This document shows, one piece after another, positions 10,452 through 18,541 of a stretch of 64,000 nucleotides of DNA; the stretch's first letter is position 1; the number at the start of each line of letters is the position of its first letter. Where the stretch lies: positions 1,772,891 to 1,836,890 of the forward strand of contig NZ_ML214297.1 of assembly GCF_004698125.1 (NCBI RefSeq), in the 5' to 3' direction. The position numbers and the translations under genes were made by a program. The notes beneath the pieces are model-generated. The model was not told where the DNA came from and did no database searches. It saw only the letters and a list, made by a program, of their open reading frames with translations. This DNA is from Halosimplex halophilum (GTDB taxonomy: Archaea > Halobacteriota > Halobacteria > Halobacteriales > Haloarculaceae).

Positions 10452-10812
10452 GGTCGCTGAGCGGCATATCCGCGCTCTCCGCACCGCCCGCGCGGATAGC
10501 GGTCGCTCAGGCGACTGAACTGCACGCAAGCGCGCCTCGCCCTTTCAGTCCACCAGGAACGGCACCGCAACCGCCCTGCACAGCACCGCAGACGGCCACG
10601 AACCTCCCCAGCCGATTCGCTCCGTCACTCCGTTCCTCCGCTCATCCCTCGCGCGGCTACGGTCGCGCGCATGAACGCGCGCTCCAGCGCACGCCGACCG
10701 CATTCGTTGCCACGCCGTCCCGCATCGAATCCCGCTAGTATCGTCCATCCACCGACTCACACACGAGCCGAGCCGCAGAGGGCTTACACGCGTCGGGGAC
10801 GTACACCCGGGC

Positions 10813-11145
10813 ATGGCCGCGACACACGACCGTCCCGTCTCGCTGTCGACCCGGGCCGAACTCGACGACCTCGTCGCGAGTCACGACCGGGTGCTCGTCG
10901 AGTTCCACACGGAGGGCTGCGGGAAGTGCGCGGCGATGGAGCCGGTCCTGAGCGGGGTCGCCCGCTCGACCGACGCCGTCGTCGCGACGATGAACCCGCG
11001 GGACGACCCCCAGCTGATCGACGAGTACGACGTGCGGAGCGTCCCGAAACTCCTCCTGTTCGTCGACGGCGACCTCGCCGGGACCCGCGAGGACGGGGTC
11101 CTCTCCGTCGGGGAAGTACAGGAGTTCGTCGCGGAAAGCGGCTGA
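10813..11145 (+). CDS. Thioredoxin-fold protein
   Basis: Encodes 110 residues with a single thioredoxin fold. The active site is EGC36-G-K-C39 in VLVEFHTEGCGKC, replacing the classical WCGPC, and the cis-proline loop reads VRSVPKLLLF. It probably acts as a cytoplasmic thiol-disulfide oxidoreductase; no signal peptide is seen. The CGKC active site differs from that of canonical thioredoxin, so redox potential and partner may differ. The gene is divergent from mutS across a long gap and convergent with the sensor kinase gene downstream. Confidence 0.85.
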   Translation: MAATHDRPVSLSTRAELDDLVASHDRVLVEFHTEGCGKCAAMEPVLSGVARSTDAVVATMNPRDDPQLIDEYDVRSVPKLLLFVDGDLAGTREDGVLSVGEVQEFVAESG

Positions 11146-11196
11146 CGCTCCGGTCGAGTGGCGCAGCCGGACGGGCCGCCGCCGGCAGTCCCGGCC

Positions 11197-13227
11197 TCAG
11201 TCGAGCGGGTCGAGTTCGGTCACTGTCACGTTCTCGAAGACGGCTTCGCTGGTCTCGTCGGCGCTGTGGCTGCAGACGGCGAGGCCGACGACCACCGGGT
11301 CGGCGAGATCGATCCGTCGCTGGTCGATGGGGTGCCAGTCCTCGCCGTCGGTGGACCACGACAGCGTCACCGTGCCGTCGACGGCGTCGAGGCGGTACCA
11401 CGGGTAGGCGTCGTAGGGCTCCTCGAGCTGGTCGCTCCCCGCGGCGGCGCCGGCCTCGTGGCGCCACATCGTCTCGGTGCCGTGGTCGCCCGTCGCGCCG
11501 ACGAACGCGAACGCGGCGTCCTCGGCGAGGGTGTCCCTGACCATCAGCCCGGCCTTGCTGTACTCGTGGACGGCCTCCAGTTCGTCCAGCCGCCCCTCGA
11601 TCCGGACGGGCCCGTCGAGTTCGACGTAGGCGAAGTGGAACTCGTCGATGTCGTGCCAGATGTCCCGGCCGTCGCCGACGACCCGCCAGGACCCGTCCGC
11701 CGCGCCGGGGGTCGCCGAGCCGGCGACGGACACGTCGCCCACGTCGACGTTCCCGGTGAGCGCCACCGGCTCGCCGGTCGGCTCGGCGGGTTCGGGGACC
11801 ACGACCGGGCACTCGGTGAACTCGAAGCGCGCGCCCGGGGCGTCGCCGGTCTCGCTCTCGCGGATGTCGACCTCCCAGCCCTGCTGGTCGACGGTCTCGG
11901 CGACGATCGCCAGCCCCGTCCCGGTGCCGTCCTCGGTGGTCGTGTAGCCGGCTTCGAGGACCTGCTCGCGCTCGGCCTCGGGGATGCCGGGGCCGTCGTC
12001 CTCGACGTAGAAGCCGCGGTCGGTCGTCCCCACGCGGACGGTCACGTCCGGACCGGCGTGGTCGAGGGCGTTCTTCAGGAGGTTCTCGACCAGCGGCCGG
12101 ACGGCCTCGGTCTCGGCGATGACCTCGGTGCCCTCGGGAACGGCCACCTCCAGCGTCGCGTCGTCGGTGCCGTGGACGCTCCAGACCTGTTCGACCAGCG
12201 GCGCGAGCTCCGTCGAGGAGACGCCCACGTCGAGCACGTCGAGCACCTCCTCGGAGAGGTCGACCGTCCGGTCGCCCTTCGAGAGGGCGCTGAGGTCCGC
12301 GAGGATCTCCTCGATGCGCTCGTTGGCCCGCTCGATCCGGTCGAACGCCTCCTCGTGGCCCTCGCGGGCCCGTTCGAGGGCGCCGACGGAGACCTGCAGC
12401 GGCGTCCGCAGGTCGTGGGAGACGTAGCTGGCGAACTCGTCGAACCGGCGCTGCTGTTCCTCCAGGCGTCGCTTGAGCTGCATCCGCTCGGTGACGTCGA
12501 GCGCGTAGCCGACCACCCCGACAACGCGGCCGTCCCCGTCGCGCCAGGGGACCTTCGTCACCTCCGACCAGTGGTCGCCGCCCTGCGTCTCGAAGTGCTC
12601 GATCTGGCGACGGATCGGCTCGCCGGTCTCGGCGACGCGGAGGTCGTCCTCGTAGGCCTCCCGGTCGGCGTCCGAACCGTGGTCGAACACCTCCGGGTCG
12701 GTCTTCCCGACGAACTCCTCGGGGTCCGGCGTGTACGGCACGTCGGCCATCCGGACGTACCGGCCCGCCTCGTCCTTGGCGAACATCGTCATCTGTCCCT
12801 CTTCGAGCAGCGTCCGGAGGATGCCGCTGTCGGCGGCGGCCTGGCGCCGCTCCCGGAAGGTCGCCACCGCGTCGTCGACGACCGCGCCGAGCGTCTCGAC
12901 GGAGGCCGACCGCGGGAGGTACCGGCAGTCGGCCCGCCCCGCGACGGCCGCGGCGACCGCCTCGTCGTCGGCGTAGGCGACGACCGGCAGGTGGTCGCTG
13001 ACCGCTCTGGCGGCCTCGACGGCGTCGTCGAACCCGGCCTCGTCGACGCCCACGGCGACGATACAGCCGACGTCGTTCCGTGCGGAGAGCCGCTCGGTCA
13101 GGTCGTCGCGGTCCGCGACGGCGACGGCCTCGATCGCGTCCGGGAGCGCCCCGCGGACGCGGTCCCGGTCGTCGGTCGATCCGCCGACGACGAGGGCGAC
13201 AGTCGGGTCCGCCAGGAGGTGACTCAT
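11197..13227 (-). CDS. Soluble PAS histidine kinase with C-terminal lectin/glucanase-like domain
   Basis: Encodes 676 residues from ATG 13227; GTG 13242 is an alternative. Order: a receiver-like N-terminal domain (about 8-115; ALVVGG, then DVGCIVAVGVDEAG, with a degenerate phospho-acceptor region), a PAS domain (about 130-245) ending VVGYALDVTERM, a HisKA helix with H271 in SYVSHDLRTPLQ, a HATPase with ENLLKNALDHA, EDDGPGIP and GTGTGLAIV, and then an extra domain at about 512-672. That last part (EYSKAGLMVRDTLAEDAAF, ETMWRHEAGA, WYRLDAVDGTVTLSWSTDG) looks like the concanavalin-like DUF1349 type usually found in secreted carbohydrate-binding proteins. No membrane segment is visible, so the sensor appears cytoplasmic. 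No cognate response regulator is adjacent. Confidence 0.85.
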   Translation of the reverse strand: MSHLLADPTVALVVGGSTDDRDRVRGALPDAIEAVAVADRDDLTERLSARNDVGCIVAVGVDEAGFDDAVEAARAVSDHLPVVAYADDEAVAAAVAGRADCRYLPRSASVETLGAVVDDAVATFRERRQAAADSGILRTLLEEGQMTMFAKDEAGRYVRMADVPYTPDPEEFVGKTDPEVFDHGSDADREAYEDDLRVAETGEPIRRQIEHFETQGGDHWSEVTKVPWRDGDGRVVGVVGYALDVTERMQLKRRLEEQQRRFDEFASYVSHDLRTPLQVSVGALERAREGHEEAFDRIERANERIEEILADLSALSKGDRTVDLSEEVLDVLDVGVSSTELAPLVEQVWSVHGTDDATLEVAVPEGTEVIAETEAVRPLVENLLKNALDHAGPDVTVRVGTTDRGFYVEDDGPGIPEAEREQVLEAGYTTTEDGTGTGLAIVAETVDQQGWEVDIRESETGDAPGARFEFTECPVVVPEPAEPTGEPVALTGNVDVGDVSVAGSATPGAADGSWRVVGDGRDIWHDIDEFHFAYVELDGPVRIEGRLDELEAVHEYSKAGLMVRDTLAEDAAFAFVGATGDHGTETMWRHEAGAAAGSDQLEEPYDAYPWYRLDAVDGTVTLSWSTDGEDWHPIDQRRIDLADPVVVGLAVCSHSADETSEAVFENVTVTELDPLD

Positions 13228-13310
13228 CGGGATTACCGACACCGTATGCGATGCAGGTAAATAAGGCCCGGGGGGGCCGGTGAACGGTCCGGTCGCTGGT
13301 GTGTACCGGC

Positions 13311-14081
13311 CTACGTGTCGACGGCACGACGGATCGCCGAGGGGTCGGTTCCGCCGACGAGCAGCGACGTGTACCAGCCGGCCGCCCGCGCAGCGAAGTT
13401 ACAGACGTGCAGCGACGCGAGCGTCGCCACCAGCCCGAACGCCGAGACGGCCAGCGCCTCCGGCAGCGTGGTGACGTACCACGTCGTCAGCCGGAACGGG
13501 ACCGTGAGCCCGACCTCCCAGGTCCGGAGCGCGACCTCGACGGACGGCTGGACGTTCATCTCCCCGGAGACCGGCCGGACGCCGACGTTGACCGACCGGT
13601 AGTACAGCGGCACGAGCAACAGCGACAGCGACACCGTCCCCAGCAAGACCAGCAGCGTGAACGCCGCGGTCCCGACGAGGACCTTGCTCAGGAGGAAGAC
13701 GACCCCCCGCCACGTCGAGAGGCTCGTGAGCGCGTGTTTCAGGTGGGCGACCGGGTCGGTGAGCGGGGGCACCTCGGCCTCGCCGGCGGGGGCGTCGACG
13801 GCGAGCAGCCGGTCGGCCGCGTACCGTTCGAGCGCGGTCAGTTCCCGGACCAGCAGTATCGTCCCGGCGAGCACGGGGAGGCCGACGAGTATCACCGCCA
13901 GCCCGACGCCGAGCCCGAAGCCCAGCGGGAGCAGTATCGAGTACGCCATTCCCAGCGGGAACAGCGCCGAGAGGTACAGCAGGTTCGCGTACGTCCGGAG
14001 CCGGAAGGGCACGCCGACGAACCGCCGGAGGAGGGCGCCCGGCCGGCCGGGTATCCGGAGCGCGGGGACCAGTCGGCTCAT
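13311..14081 (-). CDS. Membrane protein with putative sensor domain (PF13796-like)
   Basis: Encodes 256 residues with about four to five hydrophobic segments. The N-terminal signature TYANLLYLSALFPLGMAYS, followed by a glycine-rich membrane helix LGFGLGVGLAVILVGLPVL, matches the 'putative sensor' membrane domain found in bacterial and haloarchaeal signalling proteins. No kinase or output domain follows, so this is a stand-alone membrane module. It lies 83 nt upstream of, and in the same direction as, the PAS histidine kinase gene. A joint sensory role is possible but not shown. Confidence 0.65.
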   Translation of the reverse strand: MSRLVPALRIPGRPGALLRRFVGVPFRLRTYANLLYLSALFPLGMAYSILLPLGFGLGVGLAVILVGLPVLAGTILLVRELTALERYAADRLLAVDAPAGEAEVPPLTDPVAHLKHALTSLSTWRGVVFLLSKVLVGTAAFTLLVLLGTVSLSLLLVPLYYRSVNVGVRPVSGEMNVQPSVEVALRTWEVGLTVPFRLTTWYVTTLPEALAVSAFGLVATLASLHVCNFAARAAGWYTSLLVGGTDPSAIRRAVDT

Positions 14082-14190
14082 TGTCGACTGCTCGCCCGCC
14101 GGCGTAGTAAAACTGTTCGTACAGGCGCGAGGACGGCCGCTACCGGCGGCTCCGGCCCCGGGTCGACGAACGACGAGCGGCGAGTCCCGG

Positions 14191-14538
14191 TCACGCGCCG
14201 GTCAGCGCGTAGAGGATCGACCCGAGGCCGAGGATCTCCAGGAGCGCCCAGGCGAGGACGCCCGCGGCGTCGCTGGCGAGCAACACGGAGACCAGCAGCG
14301 TCGTGACGACGAACGGGGCCGCGGTCACGAGGAAGATACCGACGCCGAGAAACAGCATCGGGCGGCTGTCGTTGCGGCGGTACCCGCGGTAGGCCTGGTA
14401 GGCGACGAACAGCCCGACTGCGGCGGTCAGCGCCCCGGTGAGCGTCGCCGGCGTAACCGCCGGGCCGCCCTGGAGCGGTGCAGTCCCGGCGGGGAAGGGC
14501 ACCGCGGGTGACGCGGCGCCCGCGAGCGGGTCGCTCAC
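14191..14538 (-). CDS. Small membrane protein, DUF7521-like
   Basis: Encodes 115 residues from GTG 14538. It has three predicted membrane helices: TLTGALTAAVGLFVAYQAY, then MLFLGVGIFLVTAAPFVV, then a C-terminal LLEILGLGSILYAL. A short basic YRGYRRNDSRP loop follows helix 1. It resembles the preceding paralogue at 14603-14965 (shared loop YRGxR-D--MLFLxVGI and C-terminal ILGLGxILYA). I recall this as a haloarchaeal family often beside ArsR-type regulators. Function unknown. Confidence 0.65.
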   Translation of the reverse strand: MSDPLAGAASPAVPFPAGTAPLQGGPAVTPATLTGALTAAVGLFVAYQAYRGYRRNDSRPMLFLGVGIFLVTAAPFVVTTLLVSVLLASDAAGVLAWALLEILGLGSILYALTGA

Positions 14539-14602
14539 GGCGCCACCTCCCGGCGGGGACCGGCGTCCGGGTCGCGTTCGTGGGGGTGTGGGGTGCGTGC
14601 GG

Positions 14603-14965
14603 TCATGGTCGTCCGTAGACGGCGTAGAGGATACAGCCGAGGCCGAGCAGTTCGCTGACGGTCGTCGACAGCAGGCGGACGGACTCCGGCGCGTCGGTGA
14701 GCGTCGGGAGGGCGATGCGGAGGGCGATGGGGCCGCCGGTCAGGAGGACGATCCCGACCGCCAGGAACAGCATCGCCCGGTCGCGGGTGCCCCGGTAGCC
14801 CTTCAGCGCCTCGTAGGCGATGAGCAGCGACAGGCCGGCCGCGACGGCCAGCCCCAGCAGGGCCAGCGCCGCGAGCAGGGCGGACCCGCCGGTCGCGGAG
14901 ACCTGCAGGGCGGGCCCCGGGGCGGGAGCGTGGCCGATCGCGGGAGCGGATGTCGCGGGTATCAT
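14603..14965 (-). CDS. Small membrane protein, DUF7521-like, coupled to a regulator
   Basis: Encodes 120 residues from ATG 14965, which overlaps the stop of the winged-helix regulator by 4 nt (ATGA), showing translational coupling. Three hydrophobic segments surround a basic loop ALKGYRGTRDRAMLFLAVG, and the C-terminus reads LLGLGCILYAVYG. It is a clear paralogue of the next gene. The operon context (regulator first, then two membrane proteins) suggests the regulator controls these proteins or that they form a small signalling unit. Confidence 0.7.
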   Translation of the reverse strand: MIPATSAPAIGHAPAPGPALQVSATGGSALLAALALLGLAVAAGLSLLIAYEALKGYRGTRDRAMLFLAVGIVLLTGGPIALRIALPTLTDAPESVRLLSTTVSELLGLGCILYAVYGRP

Positions 14966-15321
14966 GGTTCTGTGAGTCCCTCGAACAGCCGCGTGAACCG
15001 GTCGGCGGCGTCCACCTCGCGGCGAGACACGTCGATGGTGCACTCGCCGTCCTCGATCTCGACGGTGACGCGCTCGACGCGCGTCTGATACGTCTTGTAG
15101 TGGTGGCCGTCCGGGTCCAGCTGCTGCTGTTCGACGATGAGGTCGTACTCGCGGAGCTGTTCGATGCGCCGGTAGATCGTCGGCTCGGAGGCGTCGCAGC
15201 GCTCGGCCAGCGCCGAGGCCGACAGCGCCTCGCGGCTCGACTCGACCAGGATCGCGCGGGCGTACTCGTCGTCGAGCAACGAGATCACGTCCGCCTCCTC
15301 GGGATCCTGCCCGGCTGCCAT
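14962..15321 (-). CDS. ArsR-like winged-helix transcriptional regulator
   Basis: Encodes 119 residues from ATG 15321. The HTH covers EALSASALAERCDASEPTIY with the recognition helix SEPTIYRRIEQLREYDLI; a short beta wing and a C-terminal domain (TYQTRVERVTVEIEDGECT) follow. A TTTTATG element 26-32 nt upstream (15347-15353) supports the start over longer alternatives. It heads a three-gene unit with two DUF7521-like membrane proteins and is probably autoregulatory. No metal-binding cysteines are visible, so a thiol-metal sensor role is unlikely. Confidence 0.8.
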   Translation of the reverse strand: MAAGQDPEEADVISLLDDEYARAILVESSREALSASALAERCDASEPTIYRRIEQLREYDLIVEQQQLDPDGHHYKTYQTRVERVTVEIEDGECTIDVSRREVDAADRFTRLFEGLTEP

Positions 15322-15397
15322 CACCCGACCGTTTTCCCGGCGGTCACATAAAAGGGGCCACACGCTTTCCGACCCGGAAACTGTGACCCGGGCCGGG

Positions 15398-15715
15398 CTA
15401 CGCGAGGGTCGCGATCCAGCCGACGGCCAACAGGAGGGCGGCGCCGGTGGAGATCACGGGCAGGAGGTACAGGTAGGCCGGTGCCGGTTCGACGCCGTTC
15501 CGGAGGTGATCCGGGTTCCGATACATCCGGACGGCCCCGAGGAGCGCGAACCCGCCGAGGGCGGCCATACCGGCCTCGTAGGTCGTCGCGCTGGCGGAGA
15601 GGGCCGCGGCCGCGAACTCACCGACGTACACGGCGCCCAAGAGGCCGAAAACGTACGCGATCACGTCGACGCGCCGGACCCGCTCGCTCGGAGGGCTCGA
15701 GAGGGCGGTCGCCAT
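15398..15715 (-). CDS. Small membrane protein of unknown function
   Basis: Encodes 105 residues from ATG 15715. Three hydrophobic helices are visible (VIAYVFGLLGAVYVGEFAAA, AGMAALGGFALLGAVRMY, APAYLYLLPVISTGAALLLA). No family is recognised. It stands alone between the regulator unit and the flavin oxidoreductase. Confidence 0.55.
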   Translation of the reverse strand: MATALSSPPSERVRRVDVIAYVFGLLGAVYVGEFAAAALSASATTYEAGMAALGGFALLGAVRMYRNPDHLRNGVEPAPAYLYLLPVISTGAALLLAVGWIATLA

Positions 15716-15797
15716 ACCGGATCGTCTCCGCTCAGCCACAGGAACGTTTCGGTGCGGCCAGGACACGGTCCGCCCGGCATCGCCCGCCGGCCCGGTG

Positions 15798-16832
15798 TTA
15801 CCCGAACCCCTCGGCTTCGATATACTGGCCGGGAACGCCGACGGACTCTGCGGCGTCGACGAGGCTGTTGACCATCACGTTGATCCCGCAGGCGTACACC
15901 TCGGCGTTCCCGGGGTCGATGCGCGCGTCGACGCCGGAGGCGGGCGCCTCGTCGAGCCACCCCTCCAGCTCCCGGCCGAGCGGTGCGGTCACGGCGCTCT
16001 CGTCGACGTGTTTGACGAACGCGTGCTGGACGTAGTCGGTCTCGCCCGTCCACTCGCTGAGGTAGGACTCGCGGCTCAGACAGGGGACGAAGTGAAAGCC
16101 CTCGTGGTCGCGGTCGTACGCGCGGAACGCCTCGCGGTAGGGCAGGTCGTCCTCCCAGGCTGCGCCGAGGAACAGCCACACGTCGCGGCGGTCGCCGTCG
16201 ACCACGTCGGCGCCGGTGTCGAAGACGTAGTCGATCATCCCCTTCAGCGGCGCGACGCCGGTCCCGGTCGCCATGAAGACCAGGTCCCGCGCCGAGGGGC
16301 CGTCGAGGACGAGTTCCCCCCGCGGGCCGCGCATCGTCACCTCGTCGCCCACGTCGAGGTCGCGGCAGAGCCGCGGCGACAGGTCCCCGCCGGGGACGCG
16401 ACGGACGCAGATCTCGACGGTGTCGCGGGTGGGCGAACTCGCCAGCGAGTAGGCCCGCGACTCCCCGCAGTAGCGCAGCCCGACGTACTGGCCGGCGAGG
16501 TACTCGAAGGTGTCGTCGGGTTCCAAGGCGATGCGGACGAGCATCGGGTGGGGCCGCTCGTAGCGCTCCCGCAGCGTCGCACACCGGCGCGCGAACCGCG
16601 CGTAGCCGTCCGCGCGCAGTTCCGCGACGAGCTGTCCCCAGTCGTCGTAGTCGGTGACGCTCTCGTAGCGGTCGGCCAGCCCCTCCCGCTCGAACCAGTG
16701 GTCGACGGTTCGGCGGACCTCCTCGGTCCGGTCGCGGTCCATCGCCTCCCGCTCGACGACCGTCGCCGACTCGGTCACCAGCGGCAAGTCGGCGATCCGG
16801 TCGTGTCTCGACGCGTGCTCCCTGACGGGCAT
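15798..16832 (-). CDS. FAD/NAD(P)-binding oxidoreductase, ferredoxin-NADP reductase type
   Basis: Encodes 344 residues. The FAD-binding barrel carries the flavin motif SRAYSLASSP and GPRGELVLDG; the NAD(P) domain has FMATGTGVAPLKGMI and a C-terminal VYACGINVMVNSLVDAAE. It belongs to the FNR superfamily, as in phenol hydroxylase or flavohaemoglobin reductases. The first roughly 95 residues are an acidic, helical extension with no ferredoxin cysteines (ATVVEREAMDRDRTEEVRR...), so the electron partner is a separate protein. A clear GGAGG ribosome-binding site sits 8 nt before the ATG. The physiological acceptor is unknown. Confidence 0.8.
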   Translation of the reverse strand: MPVREHASRHDRIADLPLVTESATVVEREAMDRDRTEEVRRTVDHWFEREGLADRYESVTDYDDWGQLVAELRADGYARFARRCATLRERYERPHPMLVRIALEPDDTFEYLAGQYVGLRYCGESRAYSLASSPTRDTVEICVRRVPGGDLSPRLCRDLDVGDEVTMRGPRGELVLDGPSARDLVFMATGTGVAPLKGMIDYVFDTGADVVDGDRRDVWLFLGAAWEDDLPYREAFRAYDRDHEGFHFVPCLSRESYLSEWTGETDYVQHAFVKHVDESAVTAPLGRELEGWLDEAPASGVDARIDPGNAEVYACGINVMVNSLVDAAESVGVPGQYIEAEGFG

Positions 16833-16840
16833 TACTCAGT

Positions 16841-16845
16841 CCTCC
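16841..16845 (-). promoter_or_regulatory. Shine-Dalgarno site of the flavin oxidoreductase gene
   Basis: GGAGG is spaced 8 nt from ATG 16832. It stands out because most genes here look leaderless; this mRNA probably carries a short leader. Confidence 0.55.
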
Positions 16846-16928
16846 GGGCCCGCGGTAGTAAGTACTGGCGGGCCGTTCGACGTGTCGGTCTCCCCAGTCC
16901 TGTCAGCGCCTTTCGACCAGCCGCCCGC

Positions 16929-17594
16929 TCAGCGCCCTTCGACCAGCCGCCGGAGGTGCTCCGGCGGGACGGCGCCGCGGGCGGCGTACTCGCCGTAAGT
17001 GAAGGTGGGGACGCCCGTCACGCCCTCGCGCCGGGCGGCGTCGAACCGCTCGGTGACCCGTTCGTGCCACGCCTCGTCGTCGACGGTCTCCCGGATCTCC
17101 GCGGGGTCGAGGTCCACGTCGCTCGCCAGGTCCGCGAGCACGTCCGCGTCGCCGATGTCCCGCTCGTCCTGCCAGAGCGCGTCGAGGATCGCCTCGTCGA
17201 AGGCGAGCCACTGCTCGTAGGGGTAGGTCTCCTTGACGTAGAACGAGGCGACCTGCGCGGGCAGCGAGTCGACCTCCCGGGAGAGGTCGAGACTCATCTC
17301 GACGCCGTACTCCTCCTGCAGGCGCTCGACGTTCTGCTTCGCCTGCTCGAAGTAGTCCTCGTCCTTGCCGTCGTCGACGGAGTGGTCGATCGACCCGTCG
17401 GGTCGGCGCTTGTCCGCCCGCAGGTCGAAGGGGTACCAGTCGATCCGCAGGCGCTCGTCGCGTTCGGCCTGGTACTGCGCCAGCGACTCGCGGCCGAGGT
17501 AACAGAACGGACAGACGTAGTCGGAGTAGATCCCGATGGGCTGGTCGGCGTCGGCGCCCCCGTCGGTGCCGGCACCGGTTTCGGTGTCGCTCAT
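16929..17594 (-). CDS. DsbA-family oxidoreductase (FrnE-like)
   Basis: Encodes 221 residues from ATG 17594. A thioredoxin fold with an inserted helical domain shows C28-P-F-C31 in IYSDYVCPFCYLGRESL, and the cis-proline loop GVTGVPTF at about residue 195. FrnE/2-hydroxychromene isomerase relatives share 'SDYVCPFCYLG' and a length near 220. There is no signal peptide, so it probably acts in the cytoplasm on thiols. It stands alone, 97 nt from the flavin oxidoreductase on the same strand. Confidence 0.85.
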   Translation of the reverse strand: MSDTETGAGTDGGADADQPIGIYSDYVCPFCYLGRESLAQYQAERDERLRIDWYPFDLRADKRRPDGSIDHSVDDGKDEDYFEQAKQNVERLQEEYGVEMSLDLSREVDSLPAQVASFYVKETYPYEQWLAFDEAILDALWQDERDIGDADVLADLASDVDLDPAEIRETVDDEAWHERVTERFDAARREGVTGVPTFTYGEYAARGAVPPEHLRRLVEGR

Positions 17595-17755
17595 ACCTCC
17601 CGATTGCGGTCGCACGGGGAAAAGCGCCCGGTAACACGGGTGTCACCGGCCGTCGACCCTGACCGCCGTCACCGGCCGGCGACACCGATCCCCGGCACCG
17701 GCCGACGTTGCGGCCACGGACAGATTTAACAGGGAGATCCAGTCTTGTGGGTGAT

Positions 17756-18529
17756 ATGTCGACGACGACGATCAGGGGCACGGTGGGCGGCCTCGGGCGG
17801 CGAGCGAACCCCGCGTTCGCGGTCGCGGTGGTCGTCCTGCCGCTGGCCGCCCTCGGCTACGCGCTGACGGTCGCGTCGGTCCAGGGACACACCTACGTCC
17901 ACGTCATGGCGGGCGTGCTGTGGACGGGCACGGACATCTTCATCGGGGCCGTCCTCGGCCCGGTCGTCGGCGGGCTCGACGACGAGCAGAGCGCCGCCGT
18001 CTTCCGGCGGCTGACGCCCAAGACCGCCTTCTTCCTCCCGTCGATGGCCACCGTCACCATCGCCTCCGGGCTGGCGCTGGCCCAGCGGATCGGGGTGTTC
18101 ACCCACGCCGAGCCGTGGCTGGCGCTCTTTACCGCCGCGAACCTGATCCCGGTGTTGCTGCTGATCGGCAAGCGGCTGGACTGCTACCGCGACCGCCGCT
18201 GGCAGGCCCTCTTCGCCGTCGCGGCCGTCGGATCGCTGGCGTGGGTCGCGACCACCATCGGCGAGTTCCGGATGACCGAGCCGACGGTCGTGGTCGCGCT
18301 GGTCATCGTCACGATCCTCACCGTCCAGGGCTTCGGCTTCCTGATGCCCGGCGAGGTCCGGATGTACCTGGAGATGGTCTCCGCCGACCCCGACCCGTCG
18401 GTCATCGCGTCCATCGGCAAGCAGAACGCCATGCTCGGCGCCGTCCAGGGCGCCTTCCAGCTCCTGCTCATCCTCGACATGGTGTACATGACACGGGGGA
18501 CCATCCCCTGGGTCCCGTTCCCCGGCTGA
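17756..18529 (+). CDS. Polytopic membrane protein, CopD/DUF2269-like
   Basis: Encodes 257 residues with about six to seven membrane helices. The pattern YVHVMAGVLWTGTDIFIGAV (conserved histidine with 'WTGTDIF') followed by AVFRRLTPKTAFFLPS resembles small redox or haem-handling membrane proteins of the DUF2269/CopD type; family placement is tentative. A TATA-like ATTTAAC lies about 28 nt upstream. It is convergent with the ABC permease gene, with only 12 nt between them. Confidence 0.6.
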   Translation: MSTTTIRGTVGGLGRRANPAFAVAVVVLPLAALGYALTVASVQGHTYVHVMAGVLWTGTDIFIGAVLGPVVGGLDDEQSAAVFRRLTPKTAFFLPSMATVTIASGLALAQRIGVFTHAEPWLALFTAANLIPVLLLIGKRLDCYRDRRWQALFAVAAVGSLAWVATTIGEFRMTEPTVVVALVIVTILTVQGFGFLMPGEVRMYLEMVSADPDPSVIASIGKQNAMLGAVQGAFQLLLILDMVYMTRGTIPWVPFPG

Positions 18530-18541
18530 CCGGGGGCGGGG

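Larger units (their letters stand above)
10271..10812. other. 542-nt intergenic region between mutS and the thioredoxin gene
   Basis: No plausible gene was seen on either strand. It contains the mutS promoter and a 33-bp near-perfect direct repeat (10362 and 10419). The remainder is GC-rich sequence with CGCGC alternations near 10660-10700. Frames that are open here have arginine/alanine-rich translations unlike haloarchaeal proteins. Confidence 0.6.

Noticed and set aside
10671-10812. Possible small gene before the thioredoxin
   Set aside because: Open frames are short, Arg/Thr/Ser-rich and have no promoter-start agreement.
16903-17781. Alternative longer frame over the DsbA-like gene
   Set aside because: Its translation is arginine-rich without motifs; the overlapping DsbA frame has the CPFC and cis-proline motifs.
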